A stretch of DNA of 44,271 nucleotides from an uncultured Pelagibacteraceae bacterium (lineage in GTDB: Bacteria > Pseudomonadota > Alphaproteobacteria > Pelagibacterales > Pelagibacteraceae), in assembly GCA_902628815.1 (NCBI GenBank), contig CACOOK010000006.1, positions 1 through 44,271 on the forward strand. The letters are read 5' to 3'. Shown here one piece after another: positions 34,618 to 42,877 of the stretch. Numbering within the stretch: the stretch's first letter is position 1; each line of letters starts with the position of its first letter. A program made the position numbers and the translations under genes. The notes under the pieces were generated by a model that was not told the origin of the DNA, did not search any database, and was given only the letters and a program-made list of their open reading frames with translations.

Positions 34618-35766
34618 ATGTCAAAAATAAAAAAAGGAGTAAAAACTCCATCAAGACGTAAGTTCTTTAAAGCAGCAGCAGCTACGGGTGCTGCAGCAGC
34701 AGCAACAGTTGCAATGCCTAACGTTGCATTTGGTGCTCCGCAAACTTTAAAGATGCAAGCGGCTTGGCCGTCAGGAGCTAACATTTTCTTTGAAATGGCT
34801 GGCGACTACGCAAAAATGGTAGGCGACATGTCTGGAGGTGAATTAAAAATTGATCTTCAGCCAGTTGGAGCTGTAGTTAAGACTTCGGAAATCGGACAAG
34901 CAGTAAGTTCAGGTGTACTTGATATGGGACACTGGGTAACAGCTTACTGGTATGGAAAAAATCCAGCAGCTTCTTTATTTGGTACTGGTCCGTCATACGG
35001 AATGTCATCTCAAGAAATTATGGGATGGATAGAGTATGGTGGAGGTAGAAAACTTTACGATGAAACACTTGCAAAAGTTGGTTTCGATTATATTGGTTTC
35101 TTCCATATGCCAATGCCTGCACAGCCTTTTGGATGGTTCAAAAAGAACGTCACAAAAGTTGCTGATGTAAAAGGTATGAAGTACAGAACAGTAGGATTAG
35201 CTACTAACGTATTAACAGCAATGGGAATGGTTGTAAGACAATTACCTGGTGGTGAAATTCAGCCTGCAATGAAGACAGGTTTGATTGAAGCTGCTGAGTT
35301 TAACAACCCAACTTCAGACTCTCAGTTTGGTATGCAAGATGTTTCTAAGCATTATCACTTAGGAAGCTTCCACCAATCTCAAGAGATGTTTGAAATTCCA
35401 GTAAATAAGAAAACATTTAATGGATTATCGCCTAAACATCAGGCTATCCTAAAAAATGCTGCTTATGCTGCGAACAGTGATAACTACTTTAAAGCATTAG
35501 TAAGATACTCAGCTGACTTATCTAAATTGATGAACCAGCATAAAGTAAATGTGTATCAAACTTCAGATGCGATCTTAGCTCAACAATTAAAAGGTTGGGA
35601 TAAAGTAATCGGTGATTTCAATAAGAAAGATCCATTCTTTAAAAAGATTGTAGATTCACAAAAGAAATACGCTAAAAGAGTTATGAAATACTTACTCATG
35701 AACCAACCTAATTATAAGTTGGCTTACGAGAACGAGTTCGGCTCAATAGCAAAAGTAAAAATTTAA
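34618..35766 (+). CDS. dctP: TRAP transporter substrate-binding protein (DctP, TakP-like)
   Basis: This periplasmic binding protein of 382 aa is the receptor for the following TRAP permease genes. A twin-arginine signal SRRKFFKAAAATGAAAAATV begins at about residue 12, with cleavage likely after AFGA near 41. The mature part LKMQAAWPSGANIFFEMAGD, DMGHWVTAYWYGKNPAASLFGTG (written in pieces: DMGHWVTAYWYGKNP), YGGGRKLYDE, GMKYRTVGLATNVLTAMGMV, PGGEIQPAMKTGLIEAAEF resembles the subgroup containing TakP, which binds alpha-keto acids. Codons ending in C for Phe/Tyr/Asn are clearly more frequent than in dctQ or dctM. A strong intrinsic terminator follows at once. The ligand is inferred to be a 2-keto or 2-hydroxy acid. 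Confidence 0.93.
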   Translation: MSKIKKGVKTPSRRKFFKAAAATGAAAAATVAMPNVAFGAPQTLKMQAAWPSGANIFFEMAGDYAKMVGDMSGGELKIDLQPVGAVVKTSEIGQAVSSGVLDMGHWVTAYWYGKNPAASLFGTGPSYGMSSQEIMGWIEYGGGRKLYDETLAKVGFDYIGFFHMPMPAQPFGWFKKNVTKVADVKGMKYRTVGLATNVLTAMGMVVRQLPGGEIQPAMKTGLIEAAEFNNPTSDSQFGMQDVSKHYHLGSFHQSQEMFEIPVNKKTFNGLSPKHQAILKNAAYAANSDNYFKALVRYSADLSKLMNQHKVNVYQTSDAILAQQLKGWDKVIGDFNKKDPFFKKIVDSQKKYAKRVMKYLLMNQPNYKLAYENEFGSIAKVKI

Positions 35767-35781
35767 TTATATTTTAAACAT

Positions 35782-35812
35782 AAAAGGGGGCGTTTTTACG
35801 CCCCCTTTTTTT
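35782..35812 (+). terminator. Intrinsic terminator between dctP and dctQ
   Basis: A 12-bp stem (35782-35793 with 35798-35809; core GGGGGCG/CGCCCCC) with a TTTT loop is followed on the plus strand by a T-run reaching 35812. It begins 16 bases after the binding-protein stop codon. Most transcripts should end here, giving more binding protein than permease. Confidence 0.9.
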
Positions 35813-35850
35813 ATGGAAATTATAAAAAAATTAGAATAGTTTAAAAATTC

Positions 35851-36435
35851 ATGAGGGGATTTATTCATTTTGCAGATCAATTATCAACTTCGGTTGGAAA
35901 AGCATTCTCATGGCTAATTGTAATTTTAATGGGTGGAACATGTTACGAAGTTGTGATGGCTTATGCTTTTAATTCACCAACTTTATGGAATTTTGATTTT
36001 AGTTTACAGATGTATGGGGCAATTTTTATGATGGCAGGAGCTTACACTCTTTCTACCGAAGCACATGTTAGAGGAGATGTAATTTACAGATTATTCAAAC
36101 CAAAGACACAAGCTTATATTGATCTTGTTTTATATTTTATCTTTTTCTTTCCTGGAGTGTTAGCCTTAGCTTTTTATGGTTATGAGTACGCATCTTTAGC
36201 CTGGAAAATTAAAGAGACAAGCTGGAATAGTCCAGCACAAATTCAAATTTACATGGCAAAATCCTTAATACCCGCTGCAGGAATTTTGTTAATTATTCAA
36301 GGCATCAGTGAAGTATTAAGGTCTATTATTTGTATTCAAACTGGCCATTGGCCTTCACGAATGGTAGTAGCTGAGGAAACAGAAAAAATTTTAATGAGAA
36401 CCTCTCAGGAGGAGGATCAAAAAGATGTTATTTAG
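35851..36435 (+). CDS. dctQ: TRAP transporter small permease DctQ
   Basis: This 194-aa four-helix inner-membrane subunit has hydrophobic segments near residues 18-38, 60-75, 90-112 and 138-158. Phrases typical of the family are WLIVILMGGTCYEVVMAYAF, FSLQMYGAIFMMAGAYTLSTEAHVRGDV (in two parts: LQMYGAIFMMAGAYTLSTEA and HVRGDVIYRLF), and ETSWNSPAQIQIYMAKSLIP. It follows the binding protein after an intrinsic terminator and overlaps dctM by 11 bases. The weakly charged C-terminal tail (AEETEKILMRTSQEEDQKD) is cytoplasmic by inference. Confidence 0.93.
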   Translation: MRGFIHFADQLSTSVGKAFSWLIVILMGGTCYEVVMAYAFNSPTLWNFDFSLQMYGAIFMMAGAYTLSTEAHVRGDVIYRLFKPKTQAYIDLVLYFIFFFPGVLALAFYGYEYASLAWKIKETSWNSPAQIQIYMAKSLIPAAGILLIIQGISEVLRSIICIQTGHWPSRMVVAEETEKILMRTSQEEDQKDVI

Positions 36436-37786
36436 TTTAACAAATCCAGAAATAGCAATTTTAATGATGGGAATATTTTTATTTGCTGTTCTTCTTGGTT
36501 TTCCTATAGCATTTACACTAATGGCAATGGGAGTAGGCTTTGGTTATTACGCTTACTTTGATCCTACAAGAATGGAACACATTTTTGACAACAGGATTTT
36601 TCAATTATTTGTCCAAAATACTTATACTGTAATGGATAATACTGTTTTGACCGCCGTCCCGCTTTTTTTATTTATGGGATACCTAGTCGAAAGAGCAGGT
36701 ATAGTTTCAAGATTATTTTTTGCTATTAGGTTAGCTTCGCATGGTTTACCAGCATCGATGGCTGTTGCTGCATTAATTACATGCGCATTATTTTCAACAG
36801 CCACAGGAATTATAGGAGCTGTTGTAACTTTAATGGGATTATTAGCTTGGCCAGCTATGATCAAAGCTGGATATGATAAGAAATTTGCATCTGGCGTTAT
36901 TTGTTCAGGAGGTTGTTTAGGAATACTTATACCGCCAAGCATAATGCTAATTGTTTACTCAGTAATAGCTCAACTTTCGCCACTAAGATTATTTGCAGCT
37001 GCAATATTTCCTGGATTATTATTAGCTGGTTTATATATCGGTTATGCAATTACGATGGCATATTTTAATCCATCAATTGCGCCTAAGCCTCCAAAAGAAG
37101 AGATACCTCCCCGATCAGTTATAATTAGAGAGGTTTTAGTATCTTTCCTACCGCTTTTCTCATTAATAATTTTAGTTCTTGGAACAATATTAGGAGGACT
37201 CGCAACACCTGCAGAGGCTGCAGCAGTTGGAGCAGCTGGAGCATTAGTGCTTTCATATTTCTACAAGACACTTAAATGGAAAAATTTTAAGGAGTCAGTT
37301 TTTTTAACAGCCAAAACTACGGCAATGATAATGTGGTTATTTATAGGATCCTGGACATTTGCGTCTGTTTTCTCATATCTAGGAGGACACGAGGTATTTG
37401 AACATTTCTTTAAATCAATGAATTTACAACCTTGGCAATTCTTAGTAATAACACAAATAATTATTTTCTTATTAGGGTGGCCATTAGAGTGGACGGAGAT
37501 ATTAATTATATTCGTTCCAATATTTTTACCTTTGGTGGCTTTCTTTGAGGTAAATCCTTATTTTTTTGCAATGCTTATAGCTTTAAATTTACAAACTTCA
37601 TTTTTAACACCCCCCATGGCTATGTCAGCCTACTACTTAAAAGGTGTTCAAGCAAAGAATGTTGAATTAATGGAAATTTTTAGGGGCATAATGCCTTTCC
37701 TAGCAATAGTTATACTTGCAATGTTTTTGATGTATATGTTTCCAGGCATTGCGTTGTGGTTACCTGATCTCTTATTTGCAAACTAA
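36425..37786 (+). CDS. dctM: TRAP transporter large permease DctM
   Basis: This 453-aa sodium-coupled membrane subunit has about 12 hydrophobic segments. Family signatures are FLFAVLLGFPIAFTLMAMGV, AVPLFLFMGYLVERAGI, FSTATGIIGAVVTLMGLLAWPAM, the helical-hairpin region SGVICSGGCLGILIPPSIMLIVYSV (given in two: GVICSGGCLGILIPPS and IMLIVYSVIAQ), LGGLATPAEAAAVGAAGALV, and LNLQTSFLTPPMAMSAYYL. It completes a DctPQM system for a dicarboxylate, keto or hydroxy acid. The amidase gene begins nine bases after its stop, so the run continues. Confidence 0.95.
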   Translation: MLFSLTNPEIAILMMGIFLFAVLLGFPIAFTLMAMGVGFGYYAYFDPTRMEHIFDNRIFQLFVQNTYTVMDNTVLTAVPLFLFMGYLVERAGIVSRLFFAIRLASHGLPASMAVAALITCALFSTATGIIGAVVTLMGLLAWPAMIKAGYDKKFASGVICSGGCLGILIPPSIMLIVYSVIAQLSPLRLFAAAIFPGLLLAGLYIGYAITMAYFNPSIAPKPPKEEIPPRSVIIREVLVSFLPLFSLIILVLGTILGGLATPAEAAAVGAAGALVLSYFYKTLKWKNFKESVFLTAKTTAMIMWLFIGSWTFASVFSYLGGHEVFEHFFKSMNLQPWQFLVITQIIIFLLGWPLEWTEILIIFVPIFLPLVAFFEVNPYFFAMLIALNLQTSFLTPPMAMSAYYLKGVQAKNVELMEIFRGIMPFLAIVILAMFLMYMFPGIALWLPDLLFAN

Positions 37787-37795
37787 GAAAAAAAA

Positions 37796-39130
37796 ATGAT
37801 TGATGTTTCTAATTTCACAGCTAATGAGTTAGCGTCAAAATTAAGATCTGGAGAAATATCATCAGTTGATCTTTGTAATAGATATCTTGAAAGAATAAAA
37901 AAATTTGAGCCAGAGGTTAAGGCATGGGCACATTTAGATAAAAAGCTGCTTTTGGAAAAAGCAGAAGAAGCTGACAATCATAGAAAATCAGGAAAACCAC
38001 TAGGGCCTCTTCATGGAATGCCTGTAGCAATCAAAGACATAATTGGTACTTACGATATGCCCACTGAGTGTGGAACTGTTTTTAGAAAAAAAATGTCAAG
38101 TTCTCAGGACTCAGAAATAGTAAATCTTCTAAAAAATTCTGGTGCTATTATTATGGGCAAGACCGCAACAACTGAGCTAGCATATATTCATCCTTGCAAA
38201 ACTACAAATCCTCATGATTATACAAGAACTCCTGGAGGTTCCTCAAGCGGATCAGCAGCAGTAATAGCTTCGCATATGGCTCATCTTTCAATAGGTTCCC
38301 AGACAGCAGGCTCAACAATAAGACCAGCGTCCTATTGTGGAGTTGTGGGCTACAAACCATCTTATGGATTAATATCCAGGTCTGGAGTTTTAAAAGTCTC
38401 AGACAAATTAGATACAATTGGATTATTTGGTAAAACAGTAAAAGATGTAGCTTTATTGGCGAAATGTTTAATAAAAAAAGATTTATACGACCCCGCTACC
38501 GTATATTTTTCAGCGGAGGATATGGTAGATGCATGTGATAAAGGACCGTTATTTGAGCCAAAATTTATATTCTATAAAACTGATAAATGGAAAGATATTA
38601 ACAAAAAATCTCAACAAGCTTTTGAATTTTTGATAAAGAATTTCAAAAAAAATATTGAAGTATTTGATACCCCCTCCTATTTCAAAGATATTCCAAAGTA
38701 TGTACAAATAATTCACGAGACCGATATGGCTAATAATTTTCAAATTTATTATAAAAAAGATAAAACTAAACTTTCTAAAGAAATGAGAGATGCAATAGGC
38801 AGAGGTTTGAAATACTCTGCAAAAGAATATGCTGATGCATCAGATTTCATGCGGCAAAGTTATGATTCATATAGCGAAGTATTTGAAGATTATCATGGAG
38901 TAATTACTCCCTCAACAAGCGGTGTCGCTGATAAAGGTCTTAAATCAACAGGAAGTTCAGACTTTCAAAAAAATTGGACTTATATGGGTCTTCCGGCAAT
39001 TTCATTACCTTTACTTACCGGAGAAAATGACTTACCATTGGGAGTTCAATTAGTAGGTAACAAACTTGATGATCTTCGATTTCTGGGAACCGCTAATTGG
39101 CTAGAAAAAAATTGTAAAGATGAAGGATAA
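37796..39130 (+). CDS. Amidase (amidase-signature family)
   Basis: This 444-aa hydrolase of the amidase-signature family, related to GatA, has the Ser-cisSer-Lys catalytic triad: Lys80 in PVAIKDIIGT, Ser149 in GGSSSGSAAVIASHMAH, and nucleophile Ser173 in GSQTAGSTIRPASYCGVVGYKP. The C-terminal part includes GVITPSTSGVAD and TYMGLPAISLPLL followed by LPLGVQLVGNKLDD. It is shorter than GatA (about 485) and no gatB or gatC is nearby, so it is unlikely to be the tRNA amidotransferase subunit. Position after the TRAP permease hints that the operon may also handle amides of small acids, which is speculation. It overlaps the next small gene by 11 bases. Confidence 0.92.
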   Translation: MIDVSNFTANELASKLRSGEISSVDLCNRYLERIKKFEPEVKAWAHLDKKLLLEKAEEADNHRKSGKPLGPLHGMPVAIKDIIGTYDMPTECGTVFRKKMSSSQDSEIVNLLKNSGAIIMGKTATTELAYIHPCKTTNPHDYTRTPGGSSSGSAAVIASHMAHLSIGSQTAGSTIRPASYCGVVGYKPSYGLISRSGVLKVSDKLDTIGLFGKTVKDVALLAKCLIKKDLYDPATVYFSAEDMVDACDKGPLFEPKFIFYKTDKWKDINKKSQQAFEFLIKNFKKNIEVFDTPSYFKDIPKYVQIIHETDMANNFQIYYKKDKTKLSKEMRDAIGRGLKYSAKEYADASDFMRQSYDSYSEVFEDYHGVITPSTSGVADKGLKSTGSSDFQKNWTYMGLPAISLPLLTGENDLPLGVQLVGNKLDDLRFLGTANWLEKNCKDEG

Positions 39131-39302
39131 ACTAACAATTATTGTCGGTGTCGCTATTTGCACAGCCTTTTTATTAGGTCTTGCAACAACTTTGACAAGA
39201 TCCATGATGATTGGTTTTTTTGATGTGCTACCTGTTTATATATTAATGGGAATAGTAATTGTGATGATGTTTTATGAAGCCTTCTTCGATAACAAAAAGT
39301 AA
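39120..39302 (+). CDS. Small two-helix membrane protein of unknown function
   Basis: This 60-aa protein has two hydrophobic segments (residues about 5-25, LTIIVGVAICTAFLLGLATT, and 35-53, LPVYILMGIVIVMMFYEAF) and charged ends (MKDK.., ..DNKK). No family recognised. It overlaps the amidase by 11 bases at its start and the EamA gene by 29 bases at its end, which is the pattern of translationally coupled real genes in compact genomes. A chance reading frame is less likely given the signal-like architecture, but remains possible. Confidence 0.6.
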   Translation: MKDKLTIIVGVAICTAFLLGLATTLTRSMMIGFFDVLPVYILMGIVIVMMFYEAFFDNKK

Positions 39303-40176
39303 TTATTTCCCATATCTCCTATTATTTATTCAGCCTATCTTTATGGCTACAAATACAATTGTTGCAAGAGGAGGAGTTGAGTCAGTACCTCCAGTTTCAC
39401 TAGCGTTTTGGAGATGGTTTACGGTATTCGTTATACTATTTCCATTTTTTTTTGATGAAATTTTAAAAAATAAGAAAGAGTTTAATAAAGAGTTTTTTAA
39501 ACTCTTTTTCTTAGGTTCTATGGGTTGTGGTATATGTGGAGCTTTTCCAAATCTTGCAGGCATGACAACAACCATGGCAAATATTGGTATAATTTATACG
39601 TCTTCACCAGTAATAATAATTTTTTTATCAATTTTATTTTTTAAAGAAAAAATTAATTTTTTTAGGATATTAGGATTACTAATTTGCATTGCGGGTGTTT
39701 TCACAATTATATCCAAAGGTAATTTAGATTTTTTAATTAACTTTAATTTTACAATAGGTGATTTATGGGTTTTGGGAGCAGCTTTAGGCTGGGCTCTTTA
39801 CTCGATCTATTTATTGAACTGGAAATCAAAATTTAGTTTAATGGCCCGCTTTACGCTGATTGCAATGTTTGGATTTATATCACTTTTCCCTTTTTTCATT
39901 TTAGAAAATATTTACTTTGCTAAGACAAACTATAATCAGACTTTTCTTTTCTGGATTATATTTGCAGCTATTTCTCCAAGTATCATAGCTTTCTCACTAT
40001 ATACCAAATTACAAAAATACGTCGGAGCTTCCTTTGCCGGATTTACTTTATATTTATTTGCAGTTTACGGATCTATCTTTGGAATTATTATCTTTGAAGA
40101 ATCACTCCTTGGTTTTCATTATTTAGGTGGCTTACTGGTCTTTACTGGAGTTTATTTTGCTAGGAAAAAAGCATGA
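39274..40176 (+). CDS. EamA/DMT superfamily transporter
   Basis: This 300-aa inner-membrane carrier has ten predicted helices in two EamA repeats. First-repeat phrases are YLLLFIQPIFMATNTIVARG, VSLAFWRWFTVFVILFPFF, NIGIIYTSSPVIIIFLSILF and RILGLLICIAGVFTIISKG. Second-repeat phrases are GDLWVLGAALGWALYSIYLL and LGGLLVFTGVYFARKKA. Substrates in this superfamily are very diverse (amino acids, metabolites) and cannot be told from sequence. The first ATG (39274) lies inside the preceding small gene; a later start would cut the first helix. It overlaps the hydrolase ATG by four bases. Confidence 0.9.
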   Translation: MKPSSITKSNYFPYLLLFIQPIFMATNTIVARGGVESVPPVSLAFWRWFTVFVILFPFFFDEILKNKKEFNKEFFKLFFLGSMGCGICGAFPNLAGMTTTMANIGIIYTSSPVIIIFLSILFFKEKINFFRILGLLICIAGVFTIISKGNLDFLINFNFTIGDLWVLGAALGWALYSIYLLNWKSKFSLMARFTLIAMFGFISLFPFFILENIYFAKTNYNQTFLFWIIFAAISPSIIAFSLYTKLQKYVGASFAGFTLYLFAVYGSIFGIIIFEESLLGFHYLGGLLVFTGVYFARKKA

Positions 40177-40976
40177 AGTATCTTTATTTAGCTTTATCGT
40201 CAATTATATTAGCTTACATAATAATTGTACTTTTCACTTATTTATACCAAAGAAAATTGCTTTATCATCCAAGTGAAAATAATTATACGGGAGATGAAAT
40301 TCAATTTGAATATAAAGAAGTTTTTATTGAAGTTGATAAAGGTATAAAACTTAGATCATGGTTTTTGAAAAAAGAGTTAAAAAAAGATAAAACAATTCTG
40401 TATTTTCATGGTAACGCAGGTGATCTAACTAATAGAATTCATAAGCTTAATGAATTAAATAAATTAGATGTAAACATTCTTATAATTTCGTGGAGAGGAT
40501 TTAGTGGCAATCTGGGTAAACCAACAGAGAAAAATTTATATAATGATGCTAGAAAATCAGTCAAGTGGCTTAATAATTTTGGAATTAAAAACAAAAATAT
40601 AATTTTATATGGAGAGTCATTAGGTACTGGTGTAGCTGTAGAATTAGGACAGGATAATTCTTTTGCAGGAATTATTTTAGAGTCACCTTTCACTTCAATT
40701 GCTGATGCGGCAAAAATTTATTATCCTTATTTACCAATCGATTTATTAATAAAAGATAGATACGATACTTTAAAAAAGATTAAAAATATAAAAATTCCTA
40801 TTTTAATTATGCACGGTAAAAAAGATGATGTTGTCCCATTCAAAATGGGGGTAGAATTATTTGATAAAGCCAATAAACCAAAATTTAGTTATTTTTCCGA
40901 GAACGATGATCACATGATGGAATTCAATGATCAACTAATGAATTCTTTAAAAAAGTTTTTAGGGTTCAATACCTAA
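40173..40976 (+). CDS. Membrane-anchored alpha/beta hydrolase (BEM46/YfhR-like)
   Basis: This 267-aa protein has an N-terminal membrane helix (residues 3-24, YLYLALSSIILAYIIIVLFT) then an alpha/beta hydrolase domain. The oxyanion region FHGNAGDLTNR, nucleophile Ser149 in LYGESLGTG, the acid in HGKKDDVVPF (Asp218 or 219) and His247 in ENDDHMMEF form the catalytic set. The chain resembles the BEM46/YfhR group, whose substrates are unknown. It is last in the plus-strand run and overlaps ftsY tail to tail by 18 bases. Confidence 0.9.
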   Translation: MKYLYLALSSIILAYIIIVLFTYLYQRKLLYHPSENNYTGDEIQFEYKEVFIEVDKGIKLRSWFLKKELKKDKTILYFHGNAGDLTNRIHKLNELNKLDVNILIISWRGFSGNLGKPTEKNLYNDARKSVKWLNNFGIKNKNIILYGESLGTGVAVELGQDNSFAGIILESPFTSIADAAKIYYPYLPIDLLIKDRYDTLKKIKNIKIPILIMHGKKDDVVPFKMGVELFDKANKPKFSYFSENDDHMMEFNDQLMNSLKKFLGFNT

Positions 40977-41879
40977 TAAAGCTTTTGAAAAATATTCAGC
41001 ATTGAAAGGTTGTAAGTCATCTTCTTTTTCTCCCATCCCAATCGCTACTATAGGCAAATTATATCTTTTACAAATAGCAAGGACCACCCCTCCTTTTGCT
41101 GTACTATCAAGTTTTGTAATTATGAGACCTGTGAGATTATGAATTTTGCTAAATTCTTCAACTTGATTTAATGCATTTTGACCAGTAGTTGCATCAAGGA
41201 CAAGAATTACTTCGTTTGGAAAAGATGTATCAATTTTTTTTAATACATTAATTATTTTTTTGTATTCTTCCATTAAATTTTTTTTATTTTGCAGCCTTCC
41301 TGCGGTGTCTATCAAGGCAACATCAATTTCATTTTTTTTTGCAAATTCAGCAGTTTTAAAAGCTACGGAGGCAGGGTCACTATTTATTTCTGATTTGATG
41401 ATATCTACTTTTACTTTTGCTGCCCAAACTTGCAGCTGATCTATAGCTGCTGCTCTAAAAGTATCTGCAGCTCCAAAAACAACGGATCTATTATTATCTT
41501 TAAAATACTTCCCAAGTTTTCCAATACTAGTTGTTTTTCCAACTCCATTTACTCCAGATACCACAATCACAGCAGATTTTGCATTTCCCATGAGACTTAA
41601 ATCTTTTTCGTACTTTTGAAGTTTTATTGCTAATTTATCTGCTAGCATTTTTAAAATTTCTTTATGATCATCTAATTTTTTATCAATCTTTAGGTTTTCA
41701 AAATCTTTCCGAAGCTCTTTAGCTACATCAGCACCAGCATCAGATGAAATAATTAATTCTTCAAACTCTTCGAGAATATTTGAGTCAATTTTTTTTTGCG
41801 AAAAAATATTTTTAAAGCCCAAAGATAGTTCATCTGAACTTTTACCTAACCCAATCTTAAATTTATCAAATAAACCCAT
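40959..41879 (-). CDS. ftsY: Signal recognition particle receptor FtsY
   Basis: FtsY is the membrane-side SRP GTPase that pairs with Ffh to dock ribosomes at SecYEG. It is 306 aa, so only the N and G domains plus a short leader are present; the long acidic A domain of enterobacteria is missing, as is common in alphaproteobacteria. G-domain motifs: G1 VSGVNGVGKTTSIGKLG, FGAADTFRAAAIDQLQVWA, G3 IDTAGRLQNK, VLDATTGQNAL, G4 ITKLDSTAKGG, and VAIGMGEKEDDLQPF. It directly follows dapF with no spacer, and both lie opposite ffh. Confidence 0.96.
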   Translation of the reverse strand: MGLFDKFKIGLGKSSDELSLGFKNIFSQKKIDSNILEEFEELIISSDAGADVAKELRKDFENLKIDKKLDDHKEILKMLADKLAIKLQKYEKDLSLMGNAKSAVIVVSGVNGVGKTTSIGKLGKYFKDNNRSVVFGAADTFRAAAIDQLQVWAAKVKVDIIKSEINSDPASVAFKTAEFAKKNEIDVALIDTAGRLQNKKNLMEEYKKIINVLKKIDTSFPNEVILVLDATTGQNALNQVEEFSKIHNLTGLIITKLDSTAKGGVVLAICKRYNLPIVAIGMGEKEDDLQPFNAEYFSKALLGIEP

Positions 41880-42710
41880 TTAGATTTCAAGTTTAGTATG
41901 TTTTATTCCTGAAACTGGACCTCTCATAAATATATTAAGACTTGTATCAATTTTAATATTTAAAGTTCCTTCTTCAAATTTAATATTGATATCATTTTTA
42001 GTTAATTTTTTTATTAATGCTGCTACAGCAGTAGCACAAGCAGCTGTTCCACATGCTTTTGTTAATCCTGCGCCACGTTCCCAAACGTTTACTGTAATAT
42101 TGTTTTCATTATCTACTTGAGCAAATGTAACGTTTGTTCTTTCCGGAAATAATTTATGATTCTCTATTTTAGGTCCTAATATTTTTAAATCATAATCAAA
42201 ACAATCTTTTACAAAAAAAATTATATGAGGATTTCCCACATTAAGGCTAAATCCATCAGTGAATTCTTTACCATCAATATTCAGAGTTATATTTTTGTGA
42301 TCTAATTTCTCTTTTAATGGAATTTTACGCCATTCAAATTCAGGCTTCCCCATTTCTAGTTGAACATCAGATTCTCCAATAATTTTCGCATTAATCAATC
42401 TATTTTTTGTTTTTAACTTAATTTCTTTATTGTTTAAATGCTTACTTAATAAGTAAGCCACACACCTACTTCCATTTCCACATGCACTTACCTCACCACC
42501 GTCTGAATTAAAGATAGTTATTGGAAATACGTTATTAATTTCTTTTTCAATAAATATCATTTGGTCAAATTCAATATTTCGGTGAAAAGACTTGAGATTT
42601 CCTAAATGAATTATTTTTTCTTTAGGTATATGTATTGTGTTTTCTCTTCTATCTATGATAATAAACCTATTACCTAGACCGTCCATTCTAAACGCATTAA
42701 TCAAAGGCAT
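41880..42710 (-). CDS. dapF: Diaminopimelate epimerase
   Basis: DapF epimerises LL- to meso-diaminopimelate for lysine and peptidoglycan synthesis. It is 276 aa and PLP-independent, with catalytic Cys77 in SACGNGSRCVAYLL and Cys220 in TKACGTAACATAVAAL. Other motifs are the start FRMDGLGNRFIIID, FDQMIFIE, FNSDGGEVSACG, LNVGNPHIIFFV, PERTNVTFAQV and VWERGAGLTKACG. Many alphaproteobacteria have mtaB between dapF and ftsY; here they are adjacent, so mtaB is absent from this spot. The start is about 167 bases from ffh, divergent. Confidence 0.96.
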   Translation of the reverse strand: MPLINAFRMDGLGNRFIIIDRRENTIHIPKEKIIHLGNLKSFHRNIEFDQMIFIEKEINNVFPITIFNSDGGEVSACGNGSRCVAYLLSKHLNNKEIKLKTKNRLINAKIIGESDVQLEMGKPEFEWRKIPLKEKLDHKNITLNIDGKEFTDGFSLNVGNPHIIFFVKDCFDYDLKILGPKIENHKLFPERTNVTFAQVDNENNITVNVWERGAGLTKACGTAACATAVAALIKKLTKNDINIKFEEGTLNIKIDTSLNIFMRGPVSGIKHTKLEI

Positions 42711-42773
42711 AATACTAGATTAGTATATTTATTCATTGACTTTTAAAACCCCAAATTGTAGTTTCCACAAACT

Positions 42774-42877
42774 TTCCGCAAATACACATGTTTTTGCGGT
42801 GCTCTTGAAAGCAAGAGTGTCGACACTAGTCAGCGAAGGTTCGCCCACTAGTGCGATAGGTGTTGGACGTTATAAAA
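42774..42877 (+). ncRNA. Structured leader RNA upstream of ffh
   Basis: Three hairpins can be drawn in about 80 bases. H1: CCGCAAA (42776-42782) with TTTGCGG (42793-42799). H2: CTCTTG (42802-42807) with CAAGAG (42812-42817), AAAG loop. H3: CACTAGT (42824-42830) with ACTAGTG (42847-42853), enclosing GCGA/TCGC. An alternative pairing of CGACAC (42821-42826) with GTGTTG (42860-42865) would break H3. The region is clearly richer in G and C than its surroundings. A cis-regulatory RNA candidate before ffh has been reported from 'Candidatus Pelagibacter ubique' by comparative genomics; this fits in place and character, though I cannot align it here. TTGACT at 42736 may be its -35. Confidence 0.75.

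Noticed and set aside
37796-39130. Amidase as GatA of the tRNA amidotransferase
   Set aside because: No gatC or gatB lies nearby and the protein is shorter than typical GatA; a general amidase is the safer call.
42774-42877. 4.5S SRP RNA upstream of ffh
   Set aside because: The conserved apical sequence of SRP RNA (the GGTCAGG ... GGAAGCAGC region) is absent; the element reads as a short multi-hairpin leader instead.
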